Assembly (NCBI RefSeq): GCF_905220565.1
Contig: NC_059404.1
Location: forward strand, 7,654,472 to 7,718,471
Source: Melitaea cinxia
Taxonomy: Eukaryota > Arthropoda > Insecta > Lepidoptera > Nymphalidae
Direction: 5' to 3'
DNA length: 64,000 bases
This document shows positions 25,946 to 36,765 of this stretch, piece after piece. Position numbers and translations under genes: made by a program. Every line of letters begins with the position of its first letter. Positions within the stretch are counted from its first letter, which is position 1. Below the pieces are notes generated by a model. It was not told where the DNA came from, did no database searches, and worked only from the letters and a program-made list of their open reading frames with translations.

Positions 25946-27360
25946 TTATGTGTGGTACTTTTCGAAATATCCTTTCTCGATGCGCAATGTTTTTATATAT
26001 GTTTTTTATTGCCCAATTGCTTTTATATGGCAAACGACGCATCGTATCTGGCTTGGCAGTCTCTGAGGGAAGTGTCCAACACCATCTTGACTCATACCTG
26101 ACACTATTGAAGAAGGTTTACAACGCCTTCCGTCGGGTCTTTCAATACCTACATTCTTCAAATATCGTCGAGCCATACTTCGACGAAATTGGAGCTTGTC
26201 TAATTTGTCGTTGGTCGTACTTTGAACATCTTATCAGTGGATCCGACAGCAGCTTCGTAGAAAGAGGCGAGACAGCAGCGTCGGAGAAATGTAAGAATTT
26301 GTTTGTTTTCAAAAATATGCTCTTTGACATTGCTTTAGTTACAATGGTTACATTACAGTCTTCGTCTAGAAACCAGTACAACCGTTTTCGTGGAAGTGAG
26401 TGATATCGAGTCAAGAGTAGAATGCCGTAAAATAATTCGAATCCATCAACAACAATATTTGGAAGTCATAATTGTTTTGTTGTGCAGCATATAAATTTGT
26501 GTTCAAAATGATCGTGTCAAAGACCTCCTCATCAAATATTTTTTTAAAAACACTGAGCGGCGTTTGATCTTTCAGCTCGGCTATAATGTTTTCCTTTCAC
26601 TTCAGAACATTATTCACAGTTGAAATCAGGTTGAATCAATCATCATCACAACATATAAACCGTCATACTTACGCCAACGCGGTTCCTGGATTTCAACTCT
26701 CCTATATCTTTGTAATAATGTCTCCTAAATCTGTGTGCTGTGTGGCTACGGCACTAAAGAATTTAGCCACCCCCTCTCTTTCCGTGGGTGCCGTAAGAGG
26801 CGACTAAGGGATAACAAGGTTCCACAACTACCTTGGGACTTAAGAAGCCGACCGATGGCGGGATAACCATTCAACTGCTGGCTTTGAAATACACAGGCCG
26901 AAGACGAGCAGCAGCGTCTTCAGTGCGACAAAGCCAGTACTGCGGTCACCAACCCGCCTGCCCAGCGTGGGGACTATGGGCAAAACACATAAGTTCACGT
27001 TATTTTTGTCGTAAACTTGTGGAGGCCTATGTCCAGCAGTGGACTGTATAGGCCTGTGATAAATATCTTTGTAAAGATTCATCATCGTTGCTATCCCAAT
27101 CATCGTTATTTTTCGACTTAAACATTTTAACTCTACCTGGGATATCATGCGAAAACATTCTCCATGTTTTGTTGAATATCATCTTTATCACCCTCTTCGT
27201 TATCCGTGAGAAAATTCGGGTCGGGAGGGATGGCTACTATATTATCGTAACTTACATCAGATTCTTCTTCGTCATTTAAAATGCTTTTGGTAGCTTCATC
27301 AAATCCTCGATACTCGTTGGCAACACTGAATGATCGTTTACATGAAAACTAAATCTGCGA
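25946..27360 (-). pseudogene. piggyBac transposase, internally deleted and broken
   Basis: On the minus strand the family order is preserved. An acidic N-terminus comes first (27360-27150, with 'IPPDPNFLTDNEEG'). It is followed by 'DIPGRVKMF' in a shifted frame, then 'TPLSVFKKIFDEEVFD' with 'TNLYAAQQN' (about 26440-26560), 'YHSLPRKRLYWFLDEDCNV' with 'MSKSIFLKTNKFLHFSD' (26414-26290) and 'DKMFKVRP' before a stop. A cysteine-rich C-terminus follows, 'RCVVC' ending 'EKGYFEKYHT' and TAA (25946-25948). The catalytic DDD core between 'DKMFKVRP' and the C-terminal finger is missing. Further lesions are an extra base after the probable ATG, at least one more frameshift, in-frame stops and an inserted SINE-like element (26716-27062). 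It cannot encode an active enzyme, though the ends might still be mobilised by another copy. Confidence 0.85.
26716..27062 (+). mobile_element. SINE-like repeat inserted in piggyBac
   Basis: The insert is bounded by a 12-bp target duplication, ATATCTTTGTAA (26704-26715 and 27063-27074). Its 5' part has 'CACCCCCTCTCTTTCCGTGG' and 'GAGGCGACTAAGGGATAAC', the middle 'ATGGCGGGATAACCATTCAA' and 'CCAACCCGCCTGCCCAGCGT', and the 3' part 'GGCCTATGTCCAGCAGTGGA'. Relatives are at 41391-41656, 41746-42005 and 62810-63168. The 3' end matches the RTE LINE at 42924, which suggests that LINE machinery inserted it. Confidence 0.85.
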
Positions 27361-27778
27361 ATAAAAAACAAAAATATTAGCAATTAGCCCATTGGACCCA
27401 TTTGGGGACACTATACTAAAATACCTCCAGTTATGATTCAGTTTTCGAAAATATCCAACAGAATAACAATATTTCTAGTAGATACTATAGCCAAGTAAAA
27501 AATATAAAAACATGTAGTAAATAGTGGTGTAAATATTAAAAAAAATCACTTACCTTTGGTCGAATACCTATTTGTTCAATGTAGTAAATAAAGTCACTTG
27601 TTTTATTAAATTAATCCAGTCAAATACAAAACCACACGTCGTATCATAAAGCTACACTCTTTAACAGTGTAGATTTACTTCTAAACAAAAGATAACTAAA
27701 ATATAATAGAAAATGTAAGTAGTTTAATAAATTTCCCCAAACGAGGACAGCGGGCGTAAATGGGTTAATCTCAACATG

Positions 27779-27842
27779 CATAGTAAAAATATGTTATTGA
27801 GTTGTACTTTTCTAACTCTTTTGTCCAAATTAGCTATGTTCG
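27779..27842 (+). repeat. 64-bp direct repeat, right copy
   Basis: Partner of 25081-25144. It starts CATAGTAAAAATATGTTATT and ends TAGCTATGTTCG, about 15 bp outside the right TTAA of the piggyBac element. Confidence 0.6.
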
Positions 27843-27912
27843 AAAACTCGTTAGATTTCCGTGTTGTAATGAGCAATCCACCAGACGCAGACGCTCAAGT
27901 ATTACGAGTAAA

Positions 27913-28112
27913 GTCTGTCTGTCTGTTTGTTCCGGCTAATCTCTGAAACGGCTGGACCGATTTTGATAGGACTTTCACTGGCAGATAGCTGATGTAATAA
28001 GGAGTAACTTAGGTTACTTTTATTTTAGAAATTTATTTATTTTATAACTCTGAGAACTGGACAATAACTTTTTTGTTAAATTCCACGCGGACAAAATCAC
28101 GTTTACAGCTAG
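27913..28112 (+). mobile_element. 5'-truncated Helitron with intact CTAG end
   Basis: It begins inside the family consensus at GTCTGTCTGTCTGTTTGTTC and runs to ...GTTTACAGCTAG followed by T. It aligns with the complete copy at 6253-6512 but lacks the first ~130 bp. Its 3' end abuts the Harbinger fragment exactly. Confidence 0.7.
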
Positions 28113-28473
28113 TAACATATTTGGATTTATGATAAGTTCGTTTTATTTCTGACCTGATAGTTAAACCAAGCATCTCCATAGGATCAACAGGTTTTCTGAA
28201 CACATATTGTTTTTGTAAACGAGGTGCTATCTTGGTAAGTAGTTCTTCAAAACTTGATATCGTCATTCTGAAATATTCAAAAAAATTCTCATGCCCACAT
28301 ATGTTTAGCGCTATATATTTTCTTTTAAAATAACCTCCGTCTTGGTTCATTGTATAAATATATGGATTTACCCAAAATTTCCTCTGTTTCTGTTTATTTT
28401 TCATTCTTTGTCTTAGTAACAACAGTAGAATACCTTTTTTGAGATCCATATCCAGAGAAGCACGCCCGAGCAT
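28113..28473 (-). pseudogene. PIF/Harbinger transposase N-terminal fragment
   Basis: The minus-strand frame from ATG (28473) encodes 'RKFWVNPYIY', 'NFFEYFRMTISSFEELL' and 'FRKPVDPMEMLGLTIR'. This is the N-terminal pattern of HARBI1-like transposases (W[VI]xP, F..YFRM....F..LL, R.P....E.L..TLR). The frame runs on to 28042, but the residues after the TIR motif come from the abutting Helitron. The DDE catalytic domain is absent, and no continuation is visible on the far side of the Helitron, so the fragment is non-functional. It is a different lineage from the intact SWIM transposase at 21359-24281. Confidence 0.75.
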
Positions 28474-28479
28474 ACAAAC

Positions 28480-29440
28480 TGCGATACACTTATTATAACG
28501 TTATTTTTTAATAACTGCGATATATCAACTGTCAAGTTGCGCCCGGCGGACCGTCAGTCGCTAAGTCGCGCTAACGTTTGGTTCTCCGGAATCTATATAT
28601 AGGTCTCCATACAAAATTATTTTGTTTTCGTTTATTCTTAAGTAAAGTAATTTCTCCATTCAGTGGCGTATATACTTCGTAAGTCCCGTAGTGTAGGTTT
28701 GGTTTTTTAACGTGTTGTACAAGCTTATCGGATCAAGAATTGTTTGTAAAATTACAAAACTTATATAAATTATATAATTTATTATATTTGAACTGACTTG
28801 AGTCGTAAATTTACAATGCAGCATTATGGAATTGTAAATCATTATTCACCAGGTTTGCTTTGCAAAAATACATTATTTGTATATTACAATATAAATGTCA
28901 TATAGAATTTTACTGAAATAAAATGATGATTTTTAATTATTCTAAATATTATCTAAATAAATCGCGAAGTAAATTTACAAGACGTAATTTTATTACTAAA
29001 AAAATATTTTGCATTAAAACTTCGAACGCTTTTTTTGTAAAATTACTATAGAAATTTCCAGGTTCCTTAGGACGTTTACTGCAAACTGCGCCGCCAGGAT
29101 AGACCACATAATATGTACCTATATTATATTATTAAAGTAAATGAATCAACTTCCTTACTGTTAATAAGTTCTACGGTGCTTAAATATACTAAAAAATTGT
29201 TCTAAGACTGTTGTAACTGTGACACAAAATGTTGCAATAGTTACTCTAAAAAAATAAGTTTTAATAGAATTTATTTTGTAGCATTGTAATCTAAAGTTGT
29301 TGTATACGGGAGCGTTTGGAAAACGATATATTTATCACGTTTCACGGTGAAGTCAGTTGTTGCAGCTGGATATTTTAGGTGTAATAGGAATATCGGCGGC
29401 ATCCCCCTGCGGTTCGGTCTTGCGCCTCGGGCAGGGCGTT
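28480..29440. other. No supported feature
   Basis: GC-richer DNA at 28540-28600, with a TATATATA-like tract at 28593-28601, may be the remaining end of the Harbinger element, but no inverted repeat was found. The rest is AT-rich without signal. Confidence 0.4.
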
Positions 29441-29450
29441 TCCGACAAGC

Positions 29451-29513
29451 TATAAATAGGGTGGCAGGCACCCACTCCGATTAATCACGGCCACCACCTG
29501 CGCTCGCTTCACC
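29451..29513 (+). promoter_or_regulatory. Candidate TATA promoter and short first exon
   Basis: A strong TATA box (TATAAATAGG, 29451-29460) sits in an isolated GC-rich patch (29390-29515). About 30 bp downstream, near 29482-29490, transcription could start (ATTAATCACGG). A donor-like CCT|GTGAGC follows at about 29513-29518. It could be the first noncoding exon of a host gene or a transposon promoter. No adjacent coding sequence was recognised. Confidence 0.35.
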
Positions 29514-30477
29514 TGTGAGCTACATCAAGGAAATGCAAGCAAAAACATTATACCACATTAGTAATGTCACAAAACTAATCTTTTTCAGCTTTTCTTGTTT
29601 TACGTTCCTCTGTTCGTATCACCCGAAAAGCCACGTGGAAAACGTACGGCTAAGCTGGGATTTCGTTCGCTTTTTTGTCGTTCCATCTATTTTGGGGTTT
29701 AATCGGTGCGATTTAGCTACGTGGTTATTTCTGCCTATTGTAAAAAGATTTTAGGTTGAAATCGAAGTAATGGATCCGTATATATTTATATTTTGTGAAA
29801 TAACAAATTACTCGTTTTAAATTATCTATTTTTAGGTATAAATCTTTGAAAAAAAGATTAAAAGAAATTTCTTGGCCAAAAACCGCAGTACGTTAAGGTT
29901 ATAATATTCGAATCAAGCGTGTTGACAGTTATCACTTACGCTTTATAAAAAAAAAAAACACTAATCGACTGATGAAAAAGGGATTTATTTGTGAAGTTGA
30001 TTTAAAAATTCTGAGTAAACATGTCCAAAAAACGTTGTGAATTAGGGTAATTTAATTCAAATGAACGACATATTAGTTTAAATAAACAGTATAAATGCAA
30101 TCTCGAATTACAAAAGACTAATGGATCGGTCAAGTGGTGATCAATCACTGTTTAGAACGTGACCGTTTAATAATGTACAGTTACCGTTCCTCGATGTTAG
30201 CTCAAACGCTATCGATCTATGGCCATCAATTGAATTATTTGAGGTATCTCCTTGATGTTACCTTGGAGCCATAAGGCCATTTATTTCATGTGTTTGAAGC
30301 TTATCTGTATATATGTATTATACAATTTAAATTAATCGATGTCCGTATAAACGTTATAAATGAAATGGTTTTCATTTTCAATGTTTGTCACATTAAAGTA
30401 ATAAACAGCTTATAATGATACTTAGTAGTTATATCTCATCTTAATATCATATAACATACACATGTGATTATCTGTCC

Positions 30478-30539
30478 TTAAGGTACTTGCAACTTAATGC
30501 TTATGTTATAGGTAACAGCCGACTGTTATAGGTAAAAAA

Positions 30540-30577
<38 letters not shown>

Positions 30578-31005
30578 CATCTGTACTAATATTATAAAGA
30601 GGTAAAGTTTCTAACTTTGTTTGTTTCTATGGGCTAATCTTCGGAAATACTGATCCGATCATGAAAATTCTTTCACTAACAGAAAGCTATACTATTCAGA
30701 AGTGATTCAAAAGGGGTTCAGAGATTCAGAAGTGAGGCAGTATTAAATTTGTTATTGAATAAAAAATTCAGTGAAAAATAATAGTATACGTAAATCAAGT
30801 CGGAGAAATGCGAGCGAGATGAAAACTACTGCGAGTATATACTCGTATTTGCATCACAAAAATAATTAACGCCCAAATAAGTGGGCACGGGTCGGTTAGT
30901 ATGTATATAAATACATAAACACAAATATTACACCCAGAATCAGGAGCAAAAAGCCACTACAAACTGCGCTAACGGGCTAGTAGATAGCTAAGGAAAGGGA
31001 CGTAA
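30478..31005 (-). mobile_element. tRNA-derived SINE split by a Helitron
   Basis: The minus-strand head (about 31005-30900) has 'GTTAGCGCAGTTTGTAGT' and 'CTGGGTGTAATATTTGTGTT'. The tail (30579-30478) has 'CGGCTGTTACCTATAACATA' and 'CATTAAGTTGC'. Both halves match the SINE at 19390 in the right order. Between them lies a Helitron (30580-30899), and an (AT)n tract occupies 30542-30575. Part of the B-box region is deleted. Confidence 0.7.
30580..30899 (+). mobile_element. 320-bp Helitron inserted in a SINE
   Basis: It starts A|TCTGTACTAATATTATAAAG and ends near a hairpin, GCCCA-AATAAG-TGGGC (30871-30886), followed by ...GGTTAG|T. The terminal CTAG appears mutated to TTAG. The body has 'GGGCTAATCTTCGGAAATAC' and 'AAAATTCTTTCACT', familiar lepidopteran Helitron blocks. 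Confidence 0.65.
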
Positions 31006-33640
31006 ACTTTTTTAGCTTCTTTTTATCAATAAATAATCTTCTGGCAAATAAAAAAGTGAGTTGATAAGCAATGGTAAAAACTTTTCGTAATACAGTAAAA
31101 GGAAATCAATGTAATATAACCATTTACCGAAGTTTCCGATATTTTTCAGAAAAGTTTATATTTTTATATATATTTTTCAGAGATAAGTTCTAAAAAAAAA
31201 CGGCAAAAATACGTTCAACACACAAAACACCTCATATATCGTTTGGTTGGTTGTTATCATAGATATTTGATAGGAATCGTTGTATTCGCTGCATATGATA
31301 AAAAAAACACCCGCCAAAATCGCAATGAACAGGCGTGATGGGATAAGCTCCAATCCTCCTCATATATGGTGAGGAAGCTTTTCCAACAGTTGAATGTTTA
31401 AAGGCTAATTCAGTTCATATATTAATCCTATGACATAACTATCACGTTGTTTGTTAGTAATAACTAAATCAAAACAAACACAATATTTTTGAAATATTTC
31501 ACAATTTCATTACAATGTTGTTTAAAGTTAAATTAACGCCATAGCCTGCTTATTTAAAAGCGATCGTTTCATATTTGCGATTAGCGTAATGCAAACACGG
31601 CACGTGTCATGATTACCGGGATAAGCGAAATGTGTTTTTTAATTGTTCATTAATTTTCATATTTTAGAGGGTTTAACTCTTATGGTCCCTTTATTCCTAC
31701 CCTTACAGGGTTAAAAGAAATCGTATAATTAAATCCTATCCAAAGCGAACTTTTCTTTAAGCATATTACAGGGCTAGCTTATACAACTTACAAGGCACTT
31801 AGTTCGTACGTAAACATATTTGCATCTACAAGAAAAATGAAAAAAATTAAAACTTTATATAATAACGTTAAAGCTTAAATAAAAGTTAAAAATGCTTACA
31901 TTAGAATCGTATCTATAAATTTCAAGTCAAGTTCAATTTTTTTTTTTAGCATTCGAAATGGATAATGAAAAAAATTATATGGTTGCATTAGACCTCTTCT
32001 TGCCTCTAACTATCCACCACGACGATCGGCTATAGAATAGTGGATGAATTTTCAATTAAAAGTACCTATTTCAATAAATAGTATATCTTTGCTCTACGCT
32101 AATTGGGCAGGTTCATATAAGTTTAAGACCTCTTTAACCTAAAGAGTAGATGGGTTTGTGAACTTCTCAACTCTTTTTGAGTAATGTCTTTTTCTTCAGT
32201 GGTTGGTATCAGTGAGATCTCCGTCTATGGTAGCCTCCTTTAGTAACAACACGTTTTCGCAGGAAGAGATAAGAACCTACCAACATCTCTCGATGCTGTA
32301 TATGCGATAGCAAATCAAGCTCGTCATTGAGAAGTGTAGAAGGTATATGAGGTAGGTACACTATCAATACAATTACGCTAGGACGCTAAACCCCCTAAGT
32401 AATCCGAAGTTACAGTAACTACTAGCGGTAAATAAAATATATCAAGTTGTATAAAAAAGTTTGAACAACACAACTTTCTACAAATATATTCACTTTTTTT
32501 TACCAATGAGAATTTAACAAATCACCACAAAGTTTTCATTAAATTTTATCAAGTTGAAACAAAAAGGTTTAAAACAAAACGACCTGAAAAAGTTAAGTAA
32601 GGTTATGTTTTATATTAAGTTTTGTAATTCCGTTACGTTCGCCATGTAAGACGTACGAATGTAAATTTTTCGAAGAGATTTTTATCTTAGTTTTAAAAAA
32701 GAGTATTAAGCATATATACCTCAATAAATATTTTAATGCTATTTTTGTTGAGAGTATTCACTTAATTATGTAGAACTTTAACTTTATTACTTTAGGAACC
32801 TAAATCTAAATGTACTTACACCCGATACAAAAATTGCTTTATTATAGATTATTTTTTTATACTCACACAAAAGGAAACTCTATTTCAGTTTTCCCAAATG
32901 AATTTACCACTAAAATAAGCGCATTTAAATGAATAGATGGACAAATACGACGAATTTATACAAACAACTAGGCTACCGAGATCAATCAATCACGAAAGTC
33001 ACCTACAATTGTACTTTTTGTCGAGGGACATAATAGACTAGGATAGGCGAGTAATGTCTTATATACCAATGTGTTTTTTTTTTAAACTACTTCAGAAAAA
33101 GAGTTGTATCCGTAGCTTTTTTTATTGGAACGAATTTCTTTATCGCCTGGTACACGCACTGAGCGGGATGGGAGCGAAATCGGAAAAATGAAAGAAATAA
33201 TATAAAATTTGATCTCAAACATATGCGTCATACTTTAGTTACCACTATAAGCGATTATTAATGTGATTGATTTTCTAGAACTTTCTATTTTAAAAGTAAA
33301 ACATTGGTAACATTTTAAAATCGAACCCGGTTATTTTACATGATGTGGACGAAGTATTGTAAGTTTATTTAATATTTTTATTTATTTATTTACGCAGCGA
33401 TACACAAAATATAATAATGTTACAATTTTATAGCAAAAATCACAGGTTTACAGTTTAAAATAATGATTAAATATATCGTAACTTTTGTTTATTTTTATAA
33501 TAAATAAAAATTAATGATTATTTCTAAAATTAAAAACTTATTTTTTATTAAATAAAATTATAAAGTTTCTAAATTTTTATTCGATATTAACTTAATTATC
33601 CTACATCATCCAGTGTTTAAATTATTATTGTTTTTCTTTT
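31006..33640. other. AT-rich stretch, nothing recognised
   Basis: Only short random frames and homopolymer runs. No repeat ends, RNA genes or splice-supported exons could be supported. Confidence 0.5.
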
Positions 33641-33660
33641 TAATTTTATTTATTTATTCC

Positions 33661-33703
33661 ATGTACAGCTTTGTGCTTTTTACATAAGCACAAAGCTGTA
33701 CAT
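33661..33703. repeat. Perfect 18-bp hairpin
   Basis: Arms 33661-33678 (ATGTACAGCTTTGTGCTT) and 33686-33703 are exact reverse complements separated by 7 nt (TTTACAT). The surrounding DNA is AT-rich and repeat-like. Confidence 0.92.
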
Positions 33704-33985
33704 AAGTTAATTTAAGAAAACGTTCACAAATGACACAAACAATTAACTAAAGTAAACTTTTTTTTAATCTGTAACAAAAAAATAAGTTGTTTATTAATGT
33801 AATTAAAAAAAAAATCGTTTTTTGTATCGATTTTTAAGTTCATTTTTACTTACTTTAAAAAAATGAAAATTGATATAATTATTATTTACAATACAATAAC
33901 AATACAATATATCGTTTATTATATAACAAATCAGAGAACTAAAATGTGCACCCAACTCGAAGCCAGGTGGGACAAATATTTAATA

Positions 33986-34618
33986 CTAGCTGTGCCCGCG
34001 GCTTCGCCCGCGTTGAAATTAGTGTGTCAGTAAGTTGCCGGCAAACTTACAGTGAAACTCTCATCAAAATCGGCTTAGCCGTTCCGTAAACCTTCCTCTT
34101 GCCAATGGTGGAGCCCTCTCTACAAAGGTGAAACCGAATGAAAATCCGTTCAGTAAATTTTGAGCGAATCGATCACACACACTTTTGGGGACTTTGTTTA
34201 TAATACACTAACTGTTGGCCGCGATTACGTCCTCGTGGTTATGAAGATATGTATTACTATTAAGATGTTTAACGCAAATTATTTTTTTATTTCAGTCACT
34301 TGAAATGCTTATCAAACTGAGTAACTTTTTAAAAGGCACAATTTAGTATAATTTAATAGTTATTTTTATAAAACATCTCTATACACCACATTTTTGGTTT
34401 TATTTTCAGGCTGTATATGTTTCATACAAACTATCAACCCCAATTAAACCCCCTTAGCGATGAAATATCGTAAAATCCGTTCTTAGCGGACGTCTACTAA
34501 CTATAATCTACATCCCTGCCAAACTTCATCTTTGTCCAACCTGGATGGATAGACCATCCAGCGGTTTTGAGTTCTCGTGATGAGTGAGTCAGTGACCTTT
34601 CTCTTTTATATATATAGA
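33986..34618 (-). mobile_element. Helitron with canonical ends
   Basis: The left edge, A|CTAGCTGTGCCCGCGG, is the minus-strand 3' end, with a hairpin-forming GC block (CGCGGCTTCGCCCGCG, 33997-34012) just inside. The right edge read on the minus strand is A|TCTATATATATAAAAGAGAA. The body (34360-34618) is related to the tandem units that follow. Confidence 0.75.
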
Positions 34619-34621
34619 TTA

Positions 34622-35444
34622 CGATGCATTATTTTGACACCTCCTCACCATCTATAGAGCATACAGTTTAAATTTCAAGTCTTACTTCAAAAACATAGGA
34701 CTTTCATACAAACTTCCAACCCCGTTTTATCCTTTTAAGGGTCGAGTTTCATAAAATCAGTTCTTAGCGGATGTTTACGCTCCATAAGGAACCTACCTGC
34801 CAAATTTCAAGTTTGTAGCTGTTATAGTTTCGGAGGTTTCGTGATGAGTGAGTCAACCTACCATCCCCCGTTTTAACTCCAAAAGAGAGTTGATTTCTAA
34901 AGATACATTATTTGGTCACCTTTCTACCATCTATAGAGCATACATTTTAAATTTCAAGTCTCTTACTACAAAAACATAGGACTTTCATACAAACTTCCAA
35001 CCCCCGTTTTATCCCTTTAAGGGCCGAGTTTCATCAAATCAGCTCTTAGCGGATGTTTACGCCCTATAAGGAACCTACTTGCCAAATCTCAAGTTTGTAG
35101 CTGTTATAGTTTCGGAGATTTCGTGATGAGTGAGTAAACCTACCATCCCCCGTTTTAACCCTAAAAGGTACTTGATTTCTAAAGACACATTATTGGACAC
35201 CTTCTCATCATCTATAAGGCATACATTTTAAATTTCAAGTCTCTTACTTCAAAAACATAGGACTTTCATACAAACTTCCAACCCCCGTTTTACCCCCTTA
35301 GGGGTCGAGTTTCGTAAAATCCGTTCTTAGCGGATGCCTACATCTTATAAAGAACCTACCTGCTAAATTTCAAGTTTGTAGGTGTTATAGTTTCGGAGAT
35401 TTCGTGATGAGTGAGTGACCTTTCGCTTTTATATATATTATAGA
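34622..35444 (-). repeat. Three ~280-bp tandem units ending in a Helitron 5' end
   Basis: Equivalent points (TCTATA[GA][AG]GC) occur at 34651, 34930 and 35211, giving periods of 279 and 281 bp. Each unit contains 'AACATAGGACTTTCATACAA', 'TCTTAGCGGATG' and 'TTCGTGATGAGTGAGT'. The last unit ends in a second Helitron-type 5' terminus (minus strand A|TCTATAATATATATAAAAGC at 35444). This looks like an internally expanded Helitron joined to the one at 33986. Confidence 0.8.
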
Positions 35445-35863
35445 TTATAATACGAAATGACGTATAAAATATAACATGTTTCAGTCAGTCAAAGAAATGA
35501 TGATAAAGAATGAATGAAGTAAATTTTATAAAAATATCAAATGGCGTCCGTGAAAAACAACTTATAAATTCTACAAAAACTAACAAAGTTAATTGATATA
35601 TATATATATTGATTTATAATTTAATTATAAAAATTAACTGTCTTAAAATATTATCAAGGAAAATTAAGTAAAGCCTGAAAATATAATTACTTAGAAAACG
35701 CGCAAACTATTTTCAGTTTTTACTTTGGTTTATATAAATAACATAAAAAAAACTGCTGGTACTCATGCGTTTTATAAAAATTGAAGTATATTAACTACTT
35801 TTTAAAATTAATCTCGGGTAAATTTACTATCAATACAAAAGATAAAACACAATTTAAAATACC

Positions 35864-36280
35864 ATACAAGCGCGAGTCGGACATGCGCACCGAGGGTTCA
35901 GTACAAACAAAATTATTAAAAATATATTTTTATTATATGATGGAACTAAAAATTTATACTTTTCGCAATTTTTTCTTTATCTGTGCTGTAAGACGTCGCT
36001 TCGTACCAAAATTCCAGATTTTTAGTTCACAGGAAGTAACCCGTAGGTTTTGACTCCCTGGAGCTTGCTTGCAGCATAGACGGCTGTATCTTTTGATTGC
36101 GTTGACTTATAAGTTTGATTTTTTTACAGCTCCAAAGAACAGTAGACCTGAGTATTTGAAATTAATTTTAGCTTGATGAGCACGCGTTTCTGAGAAAAAG
36201 GGTCTTGACAGACAGACGTACAACAAAATGATCATATAAGGGTTCCGCTTTTCCTTTTTCAGGTACGGAACCGTAAAAAC
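35864..36280 (-). mobile_element. Interspersed lepidopteran repeat, unclassified
   Basis: On the minus strand it starts with 'GGTTCCGTACCTGAAAAAGG' and passes 'GGGTCTTGACAGAC' on the opposite strand. It then has 'CAGCCGTCTATGCTGC' and 'TTTTGGTACGAAGCGACGTC', and ends with 'AACCCTCGGTGCGCATGTCC'. I recognise this order from common lepidopteran repeats, but I cannot assign a class. No intact ORF is present. Confidence 0.5.
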
Positions 36281-36765
36281 GTGCACGAACAAATATTGTT
36301 TATATGTCCGTGCACAGTTCATACGGAAATCGCTTTGAATTTTAATGCTACTCAACAAAGATATGACATGTGCAAACAATATTTATAATAAAAAATACAT
36401 CATATACTAGAAATAGAAAATTTTGTGAATACACTAAAATTCATCAACTATGTAGGTGTGCAGCCATTAAGGTATGTACTGAAAAGGTTTTTGAAAGTTT
36501 TTCACAAATAAAGTTAAATATAGTATAATGAAAAAAAGGTTGGTGAATTTTTGACTTTTTTATCCATAAGCATTTTGACGGAAATTAAAAAGTTTTTGAG
36601 TATTGCTAACAAAAGTTTTTTATGAAAAGAAAAATAGGCTTAGAATAGAAAATTGTTTCAAAATAATTCACTTTTGTCGTTTTGGTTCAAATATTATTGA
36701 ACCGTTTGGCTAAATACGAGATGCGAATGCGAGAATTCCTAGAATAATAAATAGGCAACCCTTTT

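Larger units (their letters stand above)
25789..27764 (-). mobile_element. piggyBac element flanked by TTAA
   Basis: TTAA at 25785-25788 and at 27765-27768 flank termini that both begin CCCATTT (left CCCATTTGGACCC, right read inward CCCATTTACGCCC). A second, subterminal inverted repeat is seen at 25924-25945 and 27388-27410 (CCCATTGG[A/C]CCCATTT). TTAA targets, CCC-starting termini and subterminal inverted repeats are piggyBac hallmarks. The inner repeats sit just outside the remnants of the transposase ORF. Confidence 0.88.

Noticed and set aside
25948..26403. 151-codon plus-strand frame
   Set aside because: It is the complement of piggyBac transposase remnants, which match the family on the minus strand.
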